Positions 47,273 through 59,129 of a stretch of DNA of 64,000 nucleotides are shown here, piece after piece. The notes beneath the pieces were generated by a model. The model saw nothing but the letters and a program-made list of their open reading frames with translations. It had not been told where the DNA came from and did not search any database. This DNA comes from Tragulus kanchil (lineage: Eukaryota; Chordata; Mammalia; Artiodactyla; Tragulidae): contig JAIOJX010000005.1 in NCBI GenBank assembly GCA_022376925.1, positions 91,423,001-91,487,000 of the forward strand, in the 5' to 3' direction. How positions within the stretch are numbered: position 1 is the first letter of the stretch; each line of letters begins with the position of its first letter. The position numbers and the translations under genes are program-made.

Positions 47273-48000
47273 CCTCTCATGCTTTAGTGTTTGTCAAAAA
47301 CAGATTTTAAACTTCTTTGGCGGGCAAGAATGTCTCGTTTACCTTTAAATAACTCTCTTAACTGTCAGCATCCATGGTATGTAGTAAATGATTGATTTTT
47401 TAAATTGAAGTATAGTTGACCTTCAGTGTTCTATTAATTTCAGGTGTACAGTATAGAGGCTCAACATTTGTATGCATAACAAATTGATCAGCACACTAGG
47501 ACTAGTAACAATTTTTCGTCATATAACAAAATTGTTATAATTTTGTCAACTCCATTCCCTATGTTGTGCATATCTATGACTTATTTTATAGCTAGAAGTT
47601 TTACATCTCTTAAACCTCCGTTACCTGTATTGTACACCCCCACCCACCCACCTTTGCTGTGGTGAACAACAGTTTGTGCTCAGTATCCATGGGTTTGTTT
47701 CTGTTTTGCTTTGCTTGTTCATTTGTTTTGTTTTCTAGATTCCCTATACAAGTGAAATCACATGGTGTTTATCTTTATCTGCCTGACTTATTTCATTTAG
47801 CATAATGCCCTCTAGGCCCATCCAAATTGTTACAGATGGTAAGATTTCATTCTTTTCTTATGACTGGGTAATATGTTCAATGTGCATGTGTGTGTTTATA
47901 TTGTTCTCTTTATCCCTTCTATCAGTGGACACATAGATTGCTTTTGTATCTTGGCTATTGTAAGTAATGCTACAGTGAACATCAGGGTGCACATGTACAT

Positions 48001-48201
48001 GCATGCTAAGTTGCTTCAGTTGTGTCTAACTCTCTGAGACCCCATGGACTGTGTCTGTGGGATTCTCCAGGCAAGAATACTGGAGTGGGTTGCCATGCCC
48101 TCCTCCAGGGGATCTTCTCAACTCAGGAATTGATTTCACATTTCTTATGTCTCCTGCATTGTCAGGTAGGTTCTCTACCACTAGCGCCACCTGGAAAACC
48201 C
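48001..48201 (-). mobile_element. Bov-tA SINE, antisense, first of a pair
   Basis: 'ttgtgtctaactctctgag', 'gattctccaggcaagaatac', 'gttgccatgccctcctcca' and the reversed head 'gccacctggaaaacc' define it. The L1 target word 'atcagggtgc' (47981-47990) recurs as 'ataagggtgc' (48202-48211) on the other side, compatible with a diverged target duplication. Confidence 0.9.
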
Positions 48202-48211
48202 ATAAGGGTGC

Positions 48212-48424
48212 GTGGGTGGTGGTAGTTGCTCAATCATGTGAAACTCTTTGCGATCACATGGACTGTAGCCCGCCAGGCTCCTCTGTCCATGGGATTCTCC
48301 AGGCAAGAATACTGGAGTGGGAAGCTATCCCCTCCTCCAGGGGATCGTCCCAACTTAAGGATCAAACCCAGGTCTCCGGCACTCCAGGCAGATTCTTTAC
48401 TGGCTGAGTCTCCAGGGAAGCCCC
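48212..48424 (-). mobile_element. Bov-tA SINE, antisense, second of a pair
   Basis: Complete element with 'ccatgggattctccaggc', 'caggggatcgtcccaac' and the head 'gagtctccagggaagcccc'. The 10-bp target duplication 'ataagggtgc' is exact at 48202-48211 and 48425-48434. It therefore inserted at the right-hand target site of the first SINE. Confidence 0.92.
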
Positions 48425-49375
48425 ATAAGGGTGCATGTATCTTTTCAATTAGTGTTTTTTTCTGTGGATAGATACCCAGAACTGAAATCACTGGGTTATA
48501 TGATAGTTCTCTTTTTAATATTTTTTGAGAAGACTCTACTGATTTTCATAGTGCTGCACCTGTTTACATTCCTGTCAACAGTGCATGAGGGTTCCCCTTT
48601 TCTCCATATCCTTACCAACATTTATTTGTTAGCTGTTATCAGAAAGACACTCTGATGAGTGTGAGATGGTATCTGATTGTGGTTTTGATTTTCATTTCCC
48701 TAATGATTAGAGATGTTGAGCTCTTTTCATGTGTCTGTTGGCCATCTGTATGTATTCCTTGATGAAAAATATCTATCCAGGTCCTCTGCCCATTTCTTAA
48801 TCAGATTTCTTTTTGTTCCTGAGTTTTATGAATTGTTTGTATAGTTTGGACACTAGCCCCTTATCAGATATGTGATTTGCAAATATCTTTTCCTGTTCGG
48901 TATACTTGGTTTTATTGATCACTTTCTTGCTTTCTTTGGTTTTATTGATCACTTTCACTAAAAGTGTTTTAGTTTGATATATTCCCATTTATTTTTTTAT
49001 TTTTGCTTTGCTTGTAATATCCATAGGAATCAAGCAATGTGTGGCCTGTAACCCTCCTCAGCCTCTGAGAGTTCAGAAGATGAGATAAAGCACTGTCTTT
49101 GGTGGGGGGTGGCAGGGTGATCCTACTCTTTCTTAAAAGGTTTAAGGTTTAATGAAGTGGAAATTTCTGGTTTAAATTGTTTGGAAATTAGAAGGGCCTT
49201 TTCATTAGGCCTCCAAGTGGATTCTAAATAAGATGTTTAAAATATTATTTGCATAGAAACCTGAAACAAGCACCCTACCACAAGAATAAGTTTGCTTTCG
49301 TTGGACTTATTTGTGCTAAGTCTCCAATGGTAGATGCAGAGTATCAGGCTTAGAGGAAAATTTTATAGAAGGACC

Positions 49376-49535
49376 ATTATTATCATCATCAGTATCTCCC
49401 ATCCACAGTGTGCCTCCAGTTGGCAAGCAGTAAAAGAGCATCTTGTTCAACAGCCTCATGAGCTTGGAGTATTATCTCCATTTTACAGACTAGAAAACCG
49501 AGGTGCAGATAATGCATGCAAGTTGTCTTAGAGCA
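49376..49535 (+). mobile_element. MIR SINE, copy A
   Basis: 'attattatcatcatcagtat' and 'tattatctccattttacagac' followed by 'agaaaaccgaggtgcagat' match the MIR central domain. Confidence 0.65.
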
Positions 49536-49545
49536 CATACCCCTA

Positions 49546-50139
49546 TGCATGTAGCTTTTCAATTAGTGTTTTTTTCTGTGGATAGATACCCAGAACTGAA
49601 ATCACTGGGTTATATGATAGTTCTCTTTTTAATATTTTTTGAGAAGACTCTACTGATTTTCATAGTGCTGCACCTGTTTACATTCCTGTCAACAGTGCAT
49701 GAGGGTTCCCCTTTTCTCCATATCCTTACCAACATTTATTTGTTAGCTGTTATCAGAAAGACACTCTGATGAGTGTGAGATGGTATCTGATTGTGGTTTT
49801 GATTTTCATTTCCCTAATGATTAGAGATGTTGAGCTCTTTTCATGTGTCTGTTGGCCATCTGTATGTATTCCTTGATGAAAAATATCTATCCAGGTCCTC
49901 TGCCCATTTCTTAATCAGATTTCTTTTTGTTCCTGAGTTTTATGAATTGTTTGTATAGTTTGGACACTAGCCCCTTATCAGATATGTGATTTGCAAATAT
50001 CTTTTCCTGTTCGGTATACTTGGTTTTATTGATCACTTTCTTGCTTTCTTTGGTTTTATTGATCACTTTCACTAAAAGTGTTTTAGTTTGATATATTCCC
50101 ATTTATTTTTTTATTTTTGCTTTGCTTGTAATATCCATA
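49546..50139 (-). mobile_element. antisense L1 3' region, copy B
   Basis: Duplicate of the L1 segment 48432-49025 created by duplication 14. The Bov-tA pair is not included. Confidence 0.88.
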
Positions 50140-50489
50140 GGAATCAAGCAATGTGTGGCCTGTAACCCTCCTCAGCCTCTGAGAGTTCAGAAGATGAGAT
50201 AAAGCACTGTCTTTGGTGGGGGGTGGCAGGGTGATCCTACTCTTTCTTAAAAGGTTTAAGGTTTAATGAAGTGGAAATTTCTGGTTTAAATTGTTTGGAA
50301 ATTAGAAGGGCCTTTTCATTAGGCCTCCAAGTGGATTCTAAATAAGATGTTTAAAATATTATTTGCATAGAAACCTGAAACAAGCACCCTACCACAAGAA
50401 TAAGTTTGCTTTCGTTGGACTTATTTGTGCTAAGTCTCCAATGGTAGATGCAGAGTATCAGGCTTAGAGGAAAATTTTATAGAAGGACC

Positions 50490-50649
50490 ATTATTATCAT
50501 CATCAGTATCTCCCATCCACAGTGTGCCTCCAGTTGGCAAGCAGTAAAAGAGCATCTTGTTCAACAGCCTCATGAGCTTGGAGTATTATCTCCATTTTAC
50601 AGACTAGAAAACCGAGGTGCAGATAATGCATGCAAGTTGTCTTAGAGCA
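50490..50649 (+). mobile_element. MIR SINE, copy B
   Basis: Duplicate of 49376-49535, offset 1114. Confidence 0.65.
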
Positions 50650-50657
50650 CATACCCC

Positions 50658-51420
50658 ATATACTTGCAAGCAGAGCGATCTCACTTGAAAACCATTGTTT
50701 GGAAAAACTTGACCAGTATTTGAGTAGCTGTAGAATTTTTTCGCAAGCAACTACTATATCTAGGGAACTATCAGTGTGATGTGTCTTTTGGCATAAAACT
50801 GGAGGCTTAAAAATGAAGCTAAAGAAAGGACCTTGGTTGTTCCAATTAATTGTTTTTCTTCAGGTCTGCTCTACTTTCCATTTTATTTCACTTCTGAGAA
50901 GGCATTCCTATGGTTTTGCTTTAGAACTTTGTGATGCCTGCTTGGCAAATAGCCCCACCAGACTATTCTAGTATTTTATAAAAATGTCTTCTGAGACATC
51001 TGACACATTGACACTTATGTTGACTTCAACCCATACCTGTAAGAGAGGAACTTGGTCTGAATTGCCACCACTGTCTACTACACAGAGTCAGTAGCCCTCT
51101 GGATTTTCTGCATTTCTAACTAATTTTGGTTTTAGCCTTTCATTTTTCAGGTGTAGAGAGTCTACTTTATCCTAAGGAAAATTTGTCAGATTTTTGGCAT
51201 GGATAAAAGACTACAGTGTTTCAATTGCTGAACATGTATAAATCTTTCATTTTGGGTGTGTGTCTTTGTATTGAATACAGATTCATTTTAGCTTGGGAAT
51301 GTTTATGATACTCTTTAGACTTCTGTGGTTTTTCTAAAATAATGAGTAGAGTTCATCATGGAAAGATGAGACCAATCTAGTGATTTCTTTGGATTCAGCG
51401 TAGCCTATGATAGAGGTAGG
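50658..51420. other. unassigned sequence
   Basis: No repeat family or gene recognised. A second copy lies 1093 bases downstream. Confidence 0.45.
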
Positions 51421-51424
51421 GCCA

Positions 51425-51449
<25 letters not shown>
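51425..51449. repeat. (TG)n microsatellite, copy A
   Basis: About 25 bases of TG followed by '(ag)n'-like sequence. Confidence 0.9.
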
Positions 51450-51459
<10 letters not shown>

Positions 51460-52517
51460 AGGAGAGTGGAGGAGAGGGATACCAAGCATACTTGGGATGT
51501 GGAATTTATAAAAATTATTTGTCCCTTAGTTTTCAGATTCCCTTTAGACATTTCTTTCTTATGATAGGAATAACGTATGATTATTGTAACAATTGTAGAT
51601 GAATACCCAAAAGAAAAAAACATTTCATGTTAGCATTCATCACTATTAAGGTTTTGGTTTACTTGGTTTCAGTTTGTGTGTGTGTTTGCATATCTGTGTG
51701 TGTATGTATGTGTACCTTCATTTTTGAGCAAGTGTTAGAGCACATACCCCATATACTTGCAAGCAGAGCGATCTCACTTGAAAACCATTGTTTGGAAAAA
51801 CTTGACCAGTATTTGAGTAGCTGTAGAATTTTTTCGCAAGCAACTACTATATCTAGGGAACTATCAGTGTGATGTGTCTTTTGGCATAAAACTGGAGGCT
51901 TAAAAATGAAGCTAAAGAAAGGACCTTGGTTGTTCCAATTAATTGTTTTTCTTCAGGTCTGCTCTACTTTCCATTTTATTTCACTTCTGAGAAGGCATTC
52001 CTATGGTTTTGCTTTAGAACTTTGTGATGCCTGCTTGGCAAATAGCCCCACCAGACTATTCTAGTATTTTATAAAAATGTCTTCTGAGACATCTGACACA
52101 TTGACACTTATGTTGACTTCAACCCATACCTGTAAGAGAGGAACTTGGTCTGAATTGCCACCACTGTCTACTACACAGAGTCAGTAGCCCTCTGGATTTT
52201 CTGCATTTCTAACTAATTTTGGTTTTAGCCTTTCATTTTTCAGGTGTAGAGAGTCTACTTTATCCTAAGGAAAATTTGTCAGATTTTTGGCATGGATAAA
52301 AGACTACAGTGTTTCAATTGCTGAACATGTATAAATCTTTCATTTTGGGTGTGTGTCTTTGTATTGAATACAGATTCATTTTAGCTTGGGAATGTTTATG
52401 ATACTCTTTAGACTTCTGTGGTTTTTCTAAAATAATGAGTAGAGTTCATCATGGAAAGATGAGACCAATCTAGTGATTTCTTTGGATTCAGCGTAGCCTA
52501 TGATAGAGGTAGGGCCA

Positions 52518-52542
<25 letters not shown>
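52518..52542. repeat. (TG)n microsatellite, copy B
   Basis: Same length as 51425-51449, offset 1093. Confidence 0.9.
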
Positions 52543-52552
<10 letters not shown>

Positions 52553-52904
52553 AGGAGAGTGGAGGAGAGGGATACCAAGCATACTTGGGATGTGGAATTT
52601 ATAAAAATTATTTGTCCCTTAGTTTTCAGATTCCCTTTAGACATTTCTTTCTTATGATAGGAATAACGTATGATTATTGTAACAATTGTAGATGAATACC
52701 CAAAAGAAAAAAACATTTCATGTTAGCATTCATCACTATTAAGGTTTTGGTTTACTTGGTTTCAGTTTGTGTGTGTGTTTGCATATCTGTGTGTGTATGT
52801 ATGTGTGTACCTTCATACATATATTGGGTTTTGAAAAAAATGAGCCTATGGTATAAATATTCTGGAGATTATGTTTTCATATCTATTCATTAAATATTCT
52901 TCTA

Positions 52905-53477
52905 TAATTTTTCAATGCTTTTATTGGTTTATTCTTGGCTGAGCTGCATCTTGATTGCTGCGTGGACTTTTCTCTAGTCACGGTGACTGGGGTCTACTCT
53001 TTAGTTGTGTTGCACAGGCTTCTCATTACAGTGGAGCATGTGCTCTAGACCATGCAGGCTTCAGTAGCTGCTGCTTTTAGGTTCAGCAGTTGGGACTTCC
53101 CAGGTGGCGTTAGTGGTAAAGAACCCAGGTGCCAATGCAGGAGATGTAAGAGACGCAAGTCTGACCCCTGTGTCAGGAAGATCCCCTGGAGGAGGGCATG
53201 GCTACCCACTCCAGTATTCTGGCCTGCAGAATCCCATGGACACAGGAGACTGGTGGCCTACAGCCCATAGGGTCGCAAAGAGTTGAACATGACTGAAAGC
53301 AACTTCGCACATGGGCGCACAGGCTTAGTCGTTAAGGCTCCTGGGCTCTAGAGCACAGGCTCCATAGTTGTGGTGCATGGGCTTTAGTTGCCTTGTGGCA
53401 TGTGGGATCTTCCCAAATCAGGATAGAACCTGTGTCTCCTGAATTATCGATTCTTTACCACTGAGCCACCAGGAAGC
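52905..53477 (-). mobile_element. CHR-2-like SINE, antisense, split by a Bov-tA
   Basis: The left part (52905 to about 53091) reads 'ttggctgagctgcatctt' and CHR body modules up to 'ttcagcagttg'. The right part (about 53305-53477) resumes 'gcgcacaggcttagtcg' and ends in 'gccaccaggaagc', the reversed head. Joined, it is a near-complete long CHR element. Confidence 0.85.
53092..53303 (+). mobile_element. Bov-tA SINE, nested in a CHR-2 SINE
   Basis: It starts 'gggacttcccaggtggcg', has a decayed B box, then 'agatcccctggaggagggc', 'ctacccactccagtattc' and 'gggtcgcaaagagttgaac'. Orientation is opposite to its host SINE. Insertion order is CHR-2 first, Bov-tA second, as expected from the younger age of Bov-tA. 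Confidence 0.9.
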
Positions 53478-53559
53478 TATTAATATTAAAACATTAATAT
53501 TTTTAATGTTTGCAAAATTTAGGTTTTTATGATTACTTTTTCTTTATTTTGTATCCGAT

Positions 53560-53671
53560 TTTTCTTTTTGGCTGTGCAACATGTGGTATCTTCGTTCCCT
53601 AATCAGGGATTGAACCTGTACCCCTTCCTTGGATATGCAAAGTCATAACCACTGGACCATCAGGGAAATCC
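53560..53671 (-). mobile_element. CHR SINE fragment, antisense
   Basis: 'tttggctgtgcaacatgtgg', 'ctaatcagggattgaacctg' and 'gaccatcagggaaatccc' are the reversed tRNA-like half. The body is missing. Confidence 0.82.
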
Positions 53672-53796
53672 CCTCTCTGTTGTATGATCAAGCAGCAATA
53701 GAAAGAGGCCTTTTAAGTTTTGGGTTACTCATCAGCCCCCTTCCCCACAGCCAGCAGTAGTGTGTGTTTTCTGTGGTGTGCTGCCTTGCTCAGTGA

Positions 53797-54018
<222 letters not shown>

Positions 54019-54314
54019 TAGGGCTGGGGTTCCTTTCCTATACATGGCTAACACCTGTGCTTGCTATCTGTGAACCAGAGCAAGGTTTTCTGACTTCCCT
54101 TGAAGTCAGAGAGGCTTTTTAAAGGGGCCTAGAAGAATCCTACTTTTTTTGCCTTCAGTCTGAAGATAATCAGCCTTAAGGTTCAGAGAAGAGTGGAGAG
54201 CTTCCTACCCCGAGAAAGGAAAATGCTGATTGCATTTTGTCCTCTTTCATTCCATGCTAGAGATGATTAGGATCACAGATGATTCTTCTGTGATCATGAT
54301 TATTAGTGACAACA

Positions 54315-54490
54315 AGTGCAGACATCAAGCCAATTGCTTTTCACGTGTTCTGTCATTTAGCCCGCACCCCTTCCCCAGAGAGTGGGTACTTTTAGCCCCA
54401 TTTTATGAAGAAAGAGCCTGAGGCTGAGACATTAAGGCGCTTGCCTGATATTGTACAAGTGAAAAAGGCTGAGCCAGAATTTGAACCTAC
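54315..54490 (+). mobile_element. MIR SINE
   Basis: 'cacgtgttctgtcatttagc', 'agccccattttatgaagaaag', 'gcgcttgcctgatattgtac' and 'gagccagaatttgaacct' match MIR in full order. Confidence 0.78.
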
Positions 54491-54892
54491 AAATGTTTGC
54501 TCACAGCATAGCAGGTGTGGCTTCTGTGCGGATCCACATTGTACCTCTAAACCCTGAAATGGCCCTGCTCTGGCCTCTCCAGTCTGCTAGACCTGCTGCA
54601 GACAGTCCTGGATCCAGGGCAAGAATGTGGCTTGGCATGGCATTCGGATGGGAGCCTGGCCTTGCAGCTGTCTATGGAAAGTCTCTTCTGGAAATAAACA
54701 GAAGAAAGAATTCAACCTAGTTGTGTCAGCTGTCTTTGTAGGATCTTGTGTACAGTGTAATCATAGCTCTCACTCAGGGGAAAGGGGGGGCTGGGCTTCT
54801 GGGCATGACCTTTTCAAATTTTTTCTAAGGCAGCAGAGTCTTAATGAATCAACAACAGACAAGATTGGCTGTGTTATGAAGTGCTTTTGTAA

Positions 54893-55096
54893 AATTAATT
54901 TTTATTGAAATGTAGTTGATTTACAATGTTGTGTTAGTTTCTGCTGTATAGCAAAGCGAGTCAGATATATATATGTGTGTGTATATGCCTATATATATTA
55001 TTTTTTAGATTCTTTTCTCATGTAGGTCATTACATAGTTTTGTGAAGAGTTCTTGTGCTATACAGTAGGTCCTTATTAGTTATCTATTTAATATAG
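54893..55096 (-). mobile_element. L1 3' UTR fragment, antisense
   Basis: 'tttttattgaaatgtagttg', 'gttagtttctgctgtatagc', 'tagattcttttctcatgtag' and 'tgctatacagtaggtcctt' are the reversed L1 3' end. Strongly 5'-truncated. Confidence 0.87.
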
Positions 55097-55166
55097 AGTG
55101 AAATTGTGTTTTAAATATTCCACATACTACATTTAGAATCATAGAGCTCCAAAGAGTTGATGTATG

Positions 55167-55387
55167 TTATGCTATGCTAAATCACTTCAGTCGTGTCTGA
55201 CTCTTTGAGACCCTATGGACTGTAGCCCTCCAGGCTCCTTTGTCTATGGGAATCTCCAGGAAAGAATACTGGAGTGGGTTGCCATGCCCTCCCCCAGGGG
55301 ATCTCCCTAACCCAGGGATCGAACCCAGGTCTCTTACCTCTCCTGCACTGGCAGGCAGGTTCTTTGCCACTAGCGTCACCTAGGAAG
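55167..55387 (-). mobile_element. Bov-tA SINE, antisense
   Basis: Full-length element: 'cttcagtcgtgtctgactc', 'tatggactgtagccctcc', 'tggagtgggttgccatgc', 'cccagggatcgaaccca' and the decayed head 'gcgtcacctaggaagg'. It follows the L1 tail by about 70 bases. Confidence 0.9.
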
Positions 55388-55581
55388 GATTGATGGAGAT
55401 CTCAAAAGTAAGGTGATCCATTATCCAGTTGGATTCTTGGACAGAGGCTGATGGGGAAAATGACGTTAACAATTCACCTTCTCAAAGATGCTGGATGTTT
55501 GGTAAAATTACAGCCACTTTATATCCCATACACAGTGGAAAGGATAAATGATATTATTACTGCTATCAAAGGGCAAGTCAG

Positions 55582-55920
55582 GGGCTTCCCTGATAGCTCA
55601 TTGGTGAAGAGTCCACCTGTCAGTGCAGGAGACACGGGTTTGATTCCTGATCTGGGAAGATCCCACATGCTGTGGAGCATATAAGTCTGTGAGCCACAAC
55701 TATTGAGCCTGTGATCTAGAGCCTTGGAGCCACAACTACTGAAACCTGTGTGCCCTAGAGACTGAGTTCCACAGCAAGAGGAGTCACCACAACAAGAAGC
55801 CTTCTCACCTCAACTAGAGAGTAGCTCCTGCTCCCTGCAACTGGAGAAGAGCCTGTGGCAGCAGTGAAAACCCAGAATAGCCAAAAATAAAAAAACAAAA
55901 ACAAATTTTTTTTAAAAAGA
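55582..55920 (+). mobile_element. CHR-2-like SINE, plus strand
   Basis: Head 'gggcttccctgatagctc', B box 'gggtttgattcctgatctg', long CHR body, and an A-rich tail '(a)n c (a)n'. Target duplication 'caagtcag' at 55574-55581 and 55921-55928. Duplication 16 copy A starts inside this SINE, at 55839. Confidence 0.9.
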
Positions 55921-55930
55921 CAAGTCAGAA

Positions 55931-56932
55931 ATATAATAGGGTTCTGTGATGGAGATCATGCACATATGACTAGTAAGAAATAAGAATATTGAATTAGAGA
56001 AGTCCTCATGAGGAAACACACAGGGAAGCACCTCTTAGACTTGGTGGTGAGTTACAGTTAATTTGGATTCTCAAATATATGGCACCTTTCCCCAGAAAAA
56101 GAAAGATGTATACACATACATAAGTTTGTGTAATATTTCAGGAGTTTCGTAAATATTTCCTCTGACATATTCTTCTGCATGTCAGAAAAAGAAGCCAGAT
56201 ACAAGGTCACTAGTCAGGCTTCCTTGTTGAGTCAAGCTAGTCTCCCCAACAGAGTGGCCACTTCTTGCAGAAATAGATCTGGCCTGTCTTCCTCTACACT
56301 TCAGCAAACCTCCATGGGACCCCCACATATCCTGTTGTCCTTTTCTTCTTTTTCCTTTTTAGCCTCATGTTCTGCTTGGCGTTCTCAGCTAATAGCGTCC
56401 AGAATTGTCTTTGTACCAACGTTGACAATCACAGGATCCAGTGTTAAGTTGCAGATCAGGAGCTGTGAGGCCAGTTATGTCTGGTGAATTAGGTTTAGTA
56501 TTTAGATTGGAATGGTAACTTTAAACCACAGAGTTATTTGTCACAACCATGGTGACATCACCCAGGATCATTCTAATGGAACTTAGTGAAATTTGATGTA
56601 CTGCTGAAATGAGATCTGATGCTAAAATCAACTTTGATTCAGTTAGCTCACTTTCCTGATAAACCTTCCTCTTCCTTTTTTAAGCCAGCATACAGCCAGG
56701 TCCAGGCACATTGTACCCAATAAGATCTCAATAGACACATGATACTGTAACAAGACACTTTCAGGGCTATGTCTAATTCAGAGTGAGGGAATAAGCCAGG
56801 CTAAATCTCAGCATGTGTAAAATGGCACCTTCTTGGGGATGGAGGTTGGGGAGGAGCATGTTCTTAGTGTAATGAACACTTGGAGAAAGGTAAGAAGGAT
56901 CAATGTGCAAGCAAGGAGTTGTCAGAGAGTCA
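55931..56932. other. unassigned sequence (copy A part of duplication 16)
   Basis: No gene or transposon recognised. A 102-codon open frame (56179-56487; 87 codons in copy B at 57332) differs in length only through an upstream indel and has no family resemblance. Confidence 0.45.
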
Positions 56933-56947
56933 AAGAGCTTTGTGCTT

Positions 56948-57030
56948 AACTGGAGAAGAGCCTGTGGCAGCAGTGAAAACCCAGAATAGCCAAAAATAAA
57001 AAAACAAAAACAAATTTTTTTTAAAAAGAC
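56948..57030 (+). mobile_element. CHR-2 SINE tail, second copy
   Basis: The last 80 bases of the SINE at 55582-55920 are repeated here without the rest of the element. A SINE cannot insert as a bare 3' tail with the same flank, so this is a duplication product. Confidence 0.88.
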
Positions 57031-58321
57031 AAGTCAGAAATATAATAGGGTTCTGTGATGGAGATCATGCACATATGACTAGTAAGAAATAAGAATATTG
57101 AATTAGAGAAGTCCTCATGAGGAAACACACAGGGAAGCACCTCTTAGACTTGGTGGTGAGTTACAGTTAATTTGGATTCTCAAATATATGGCACCTTTCC
57201 CCAGAAAAAGAAAGATGTATACACATACATAAGTTTGTGTAATATTTCAGGAGTTTCGTAAATATTTCCTCTGACATATTCTTCTGCATGTCAGAAAAGA
57301 AGCCAGATACAAGGTCACTAGTCAGGCTTCCTTGTTGAGTCAAGCTAGTCTCCCCAACAGAGTGGCCACTTCTTGCAGAAATAGATCTGGCCTGTCTTCC
57401 TCTACACTTCAGCAAACCTCCATGGGACCCCCACATATCCTGTTGTCCTTTTCTTCTTTTTCCTTTTTAGCCTCATGTTCTGCTTGGCGTTCTCAGCTAA
57501 TAGCGTCCAGAATTGTCTTTGTACCAACGTTGACAATCACAGGATCCAGTGTTAAGTTGCAGATCAGGAGCTGTGAGGCCAGTTATGTCTGGTGAATTAG
57601 GTTTAGTATTTAGATTGGAATGGTAACTTTAAACCACAGAGTTATTTGTCACAACCATGGTGACATCACCCAGGATCATTCTAATGGAACTTAGTGAAAT
57701 TTGATGAACTGGTGAAATGAGATCTGAGGCTAAAAACAACCTTGAGTCAGGTAGCTCACTTTCCTGATAAACCTTCCTCTTCCTTTTTTAAGCCAGCATA
57801 CAGCCAGGTCCAGGCACATTGTACCCAATAAGATCTCAATAGACACATGATACTGTAACAAGACACTTTCAGGGCTATGTCTAATTCAGAGTGAGGGAAT
57901 AAGCCAGGCTAAATCTCAGCATGTGTAAAATGGCACCTTCTTGGGGATGGAGGTTGGGGAGGAGCATGTTCTTAGTGTAATGAACACTTGGAGAAAGGTA
58001 AGAAGGATCAATGTGCAGCAAGGAGTTGTCAGAGAGTCACTTGTGATTTAGGTGAGACTCAGAAGGATAGTTAGTATTCAGAGAATATATCCATCCTTGT
58101 AGAAGTGAGACTTTGGAGCTGATTGTGTCATGGGATAGTACTGATCTTCTCGTGTGTGCCAAAGAGAGATAGCTTTATACCTTCAGCTCTTACAGCATTT
58201 TGTTCAGCTCTTTCTAGTGCAAGGAGCCTTTATCTGTGTCTGTAGATGAGCTTCAAGCAGGTCTATGAATGTGTTTGCCAAATTTTTAGTGTCTTTATGT
58301 ACATTGATTTTCTGTTGCTAA

Positions 58322-58640
58322 AGTAATATTTGACCACAAACCTGTGACTTACAACAACACACATTTATAGTCTTAGAGTTCTGTAAGGACAGATGACCAA
58401 CATGGGTCCCACTAGGATAAAATTAAGGTGTCAGCAGGCTTGCATTCGTTTTTGGAGGCTTTAGGGGGGAATCAATCTATTTCCTTAGTTACTCCAGTTT
58501 CTAGAGCCTAGCCGCATTGCTTGGCAAGTGGCCTCTTCCTCTGTTTTCAAAGCTAGAAGCATTATATCTCTCTGAGCATTCTTCACTATGTTTCCTTCTG
58601 ACTGTGTGACTTATTCTAAGCTCCTACTCCTCATCTCAAG
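58322..58640 (-). mobile_element. ancient LTR-like repeat, left part
   Basis: 'gcttacaacaacac'-like start ('cttacaacaacacacattt'), 'aaattaaggtgtcagcagg', 'tctagagcctagccgcattg' and 'tcaaagctagaagcattat' follow a widespread mammalian repeat. Its continuation is found at 59130-59316 beyond an inserted LTR. It seems related, in reverse, to the element at 22320-22745. Confidence 0.5.
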
Positions 58641-58654
58641 AGGAGTAAATCAAG

Positions 58655-59129
58655 AAGTGAGTTGTTGGGGCAAGGCATAGCAACTTTATTCAAAAAGCCA
58701 GCAGACTGAGAGCATAGTGGACCCATGTCCCAAAGAACCATCTTACCCAACTTAGAATTGAGGCTTCTTGTGTATTTAAAGAAGTGGTGCGGCTGGTTGT
58801 TGCAAACCATTTGTGCTGGAATCCTTTGTTCTTGCAGCTGTCCATGTAAGTCTGATCAGAATGTTCCTGTAAACCTCCAACAAGACAAAGGTTATTCTCC
58901 TTTGTATGACTTTTTATCTCTGAATGAATGGGAAAATGTAGCATCTTTAAAAGTCAGAGCCTTGAGAATGGGATGTCATGTGTATTTCAGGCTATGGGCC
59001 TCATTCTTTAGCAAAAGGTGCAAGCATGACTAAGCACAAACCACAGAGCCCAAGGTTTAGAGCTGAGAGAATAGATCCAATATGGGGACAGGTTTAGTCT
59101 CTGTTACAACTGTGGGCAGGAAAGATGTT
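58655..59129 (-). mobile_element. endogenous retrovirus solo LTR (ruminant ERV type), antisense
   Basis: 'gggcaaggcatagcaacttt', 'attcaaaaagccagcagac', 'cccaaagaaccatcttaccc' and 'tgcaaaccatttgtgctgg' resemble an LTR common in cattle, read in reverse. Only an LTR-like region is present, with no gag, pol or env sequence. It splits an older repeat. Exact ends and target duplication could not be fixed. Confidence 0.55.

Larger units (their letters stand above)
47390..49025 (-). mobile_element. antisense L1 LINE 3' region, split by two Bov-tA SINEs
   Basis: 'ttgaagtatagttgaccttc' starts the reversed L1 3' UTR, with 'tttcatttagcataatgccc', 'ctattgtaagtaatgctac', then after the SINEs 'cactctgatgagtgtgagatgg' and 'acactagccccttatcag'. 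It runs into the end of ORF2. It is highly diverged and inactive. The part from 48432 onward is duplicated at 49546. Confidence 0.85.
48432..50657 (+). repeat. direct tandem duplication 14, two copies of about 1.11 kb
   Basis: Copy A is 48432-49543 and copy B is 49546-50657. The offset is 1114 at both ends. The only differences are at the extreme ends ('tgtatctttt' against 'tgtagctttt', and 'ccctatgcat' against 'ccccatatac' at the junction). The unit holds L1 3' sequence, a MIR and unassigned DNA. The last 16 bases begin duplication 15. Confidence 0.95.
50642..52816 (+). repeat. direct tandem duplication 15, two copies of about 1.08 kb
   Basis: Copy A is 50642-51721 and copy B is 51735-52816, with a 13-base spacer. 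The offset is 1093, rising to 1095 by one extra TG in the distal microsatellite of copy B. The main TG array is equal in length in both copies. The starting word 'ttagagcacataccc' occurs three times in the window (49529, 50642, 51735). Confidence 0.95.
55839..58039 (+). repeat. direct tandem duplication 16, two copies of about 1.09 kb
   Basis: Copy A is 55839-56932 and copy B is 56948-58039, with a 15-base spacer. The spacer 'aagagctttgtgctt' resembles a corrupted form of the sequence before copy A ('tagctcctgctccctgc'). Differences are single-base indels plus a cluster of seven substitutions between 56599-56652 and 57706-57760. Confidence 0.95.

Noticed and set aside
58655..59129. A full endogenous retrovirus
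   Set aside because: Only an LTR-like segment is present. No gag, pol or env-like frame flanks it on either side.
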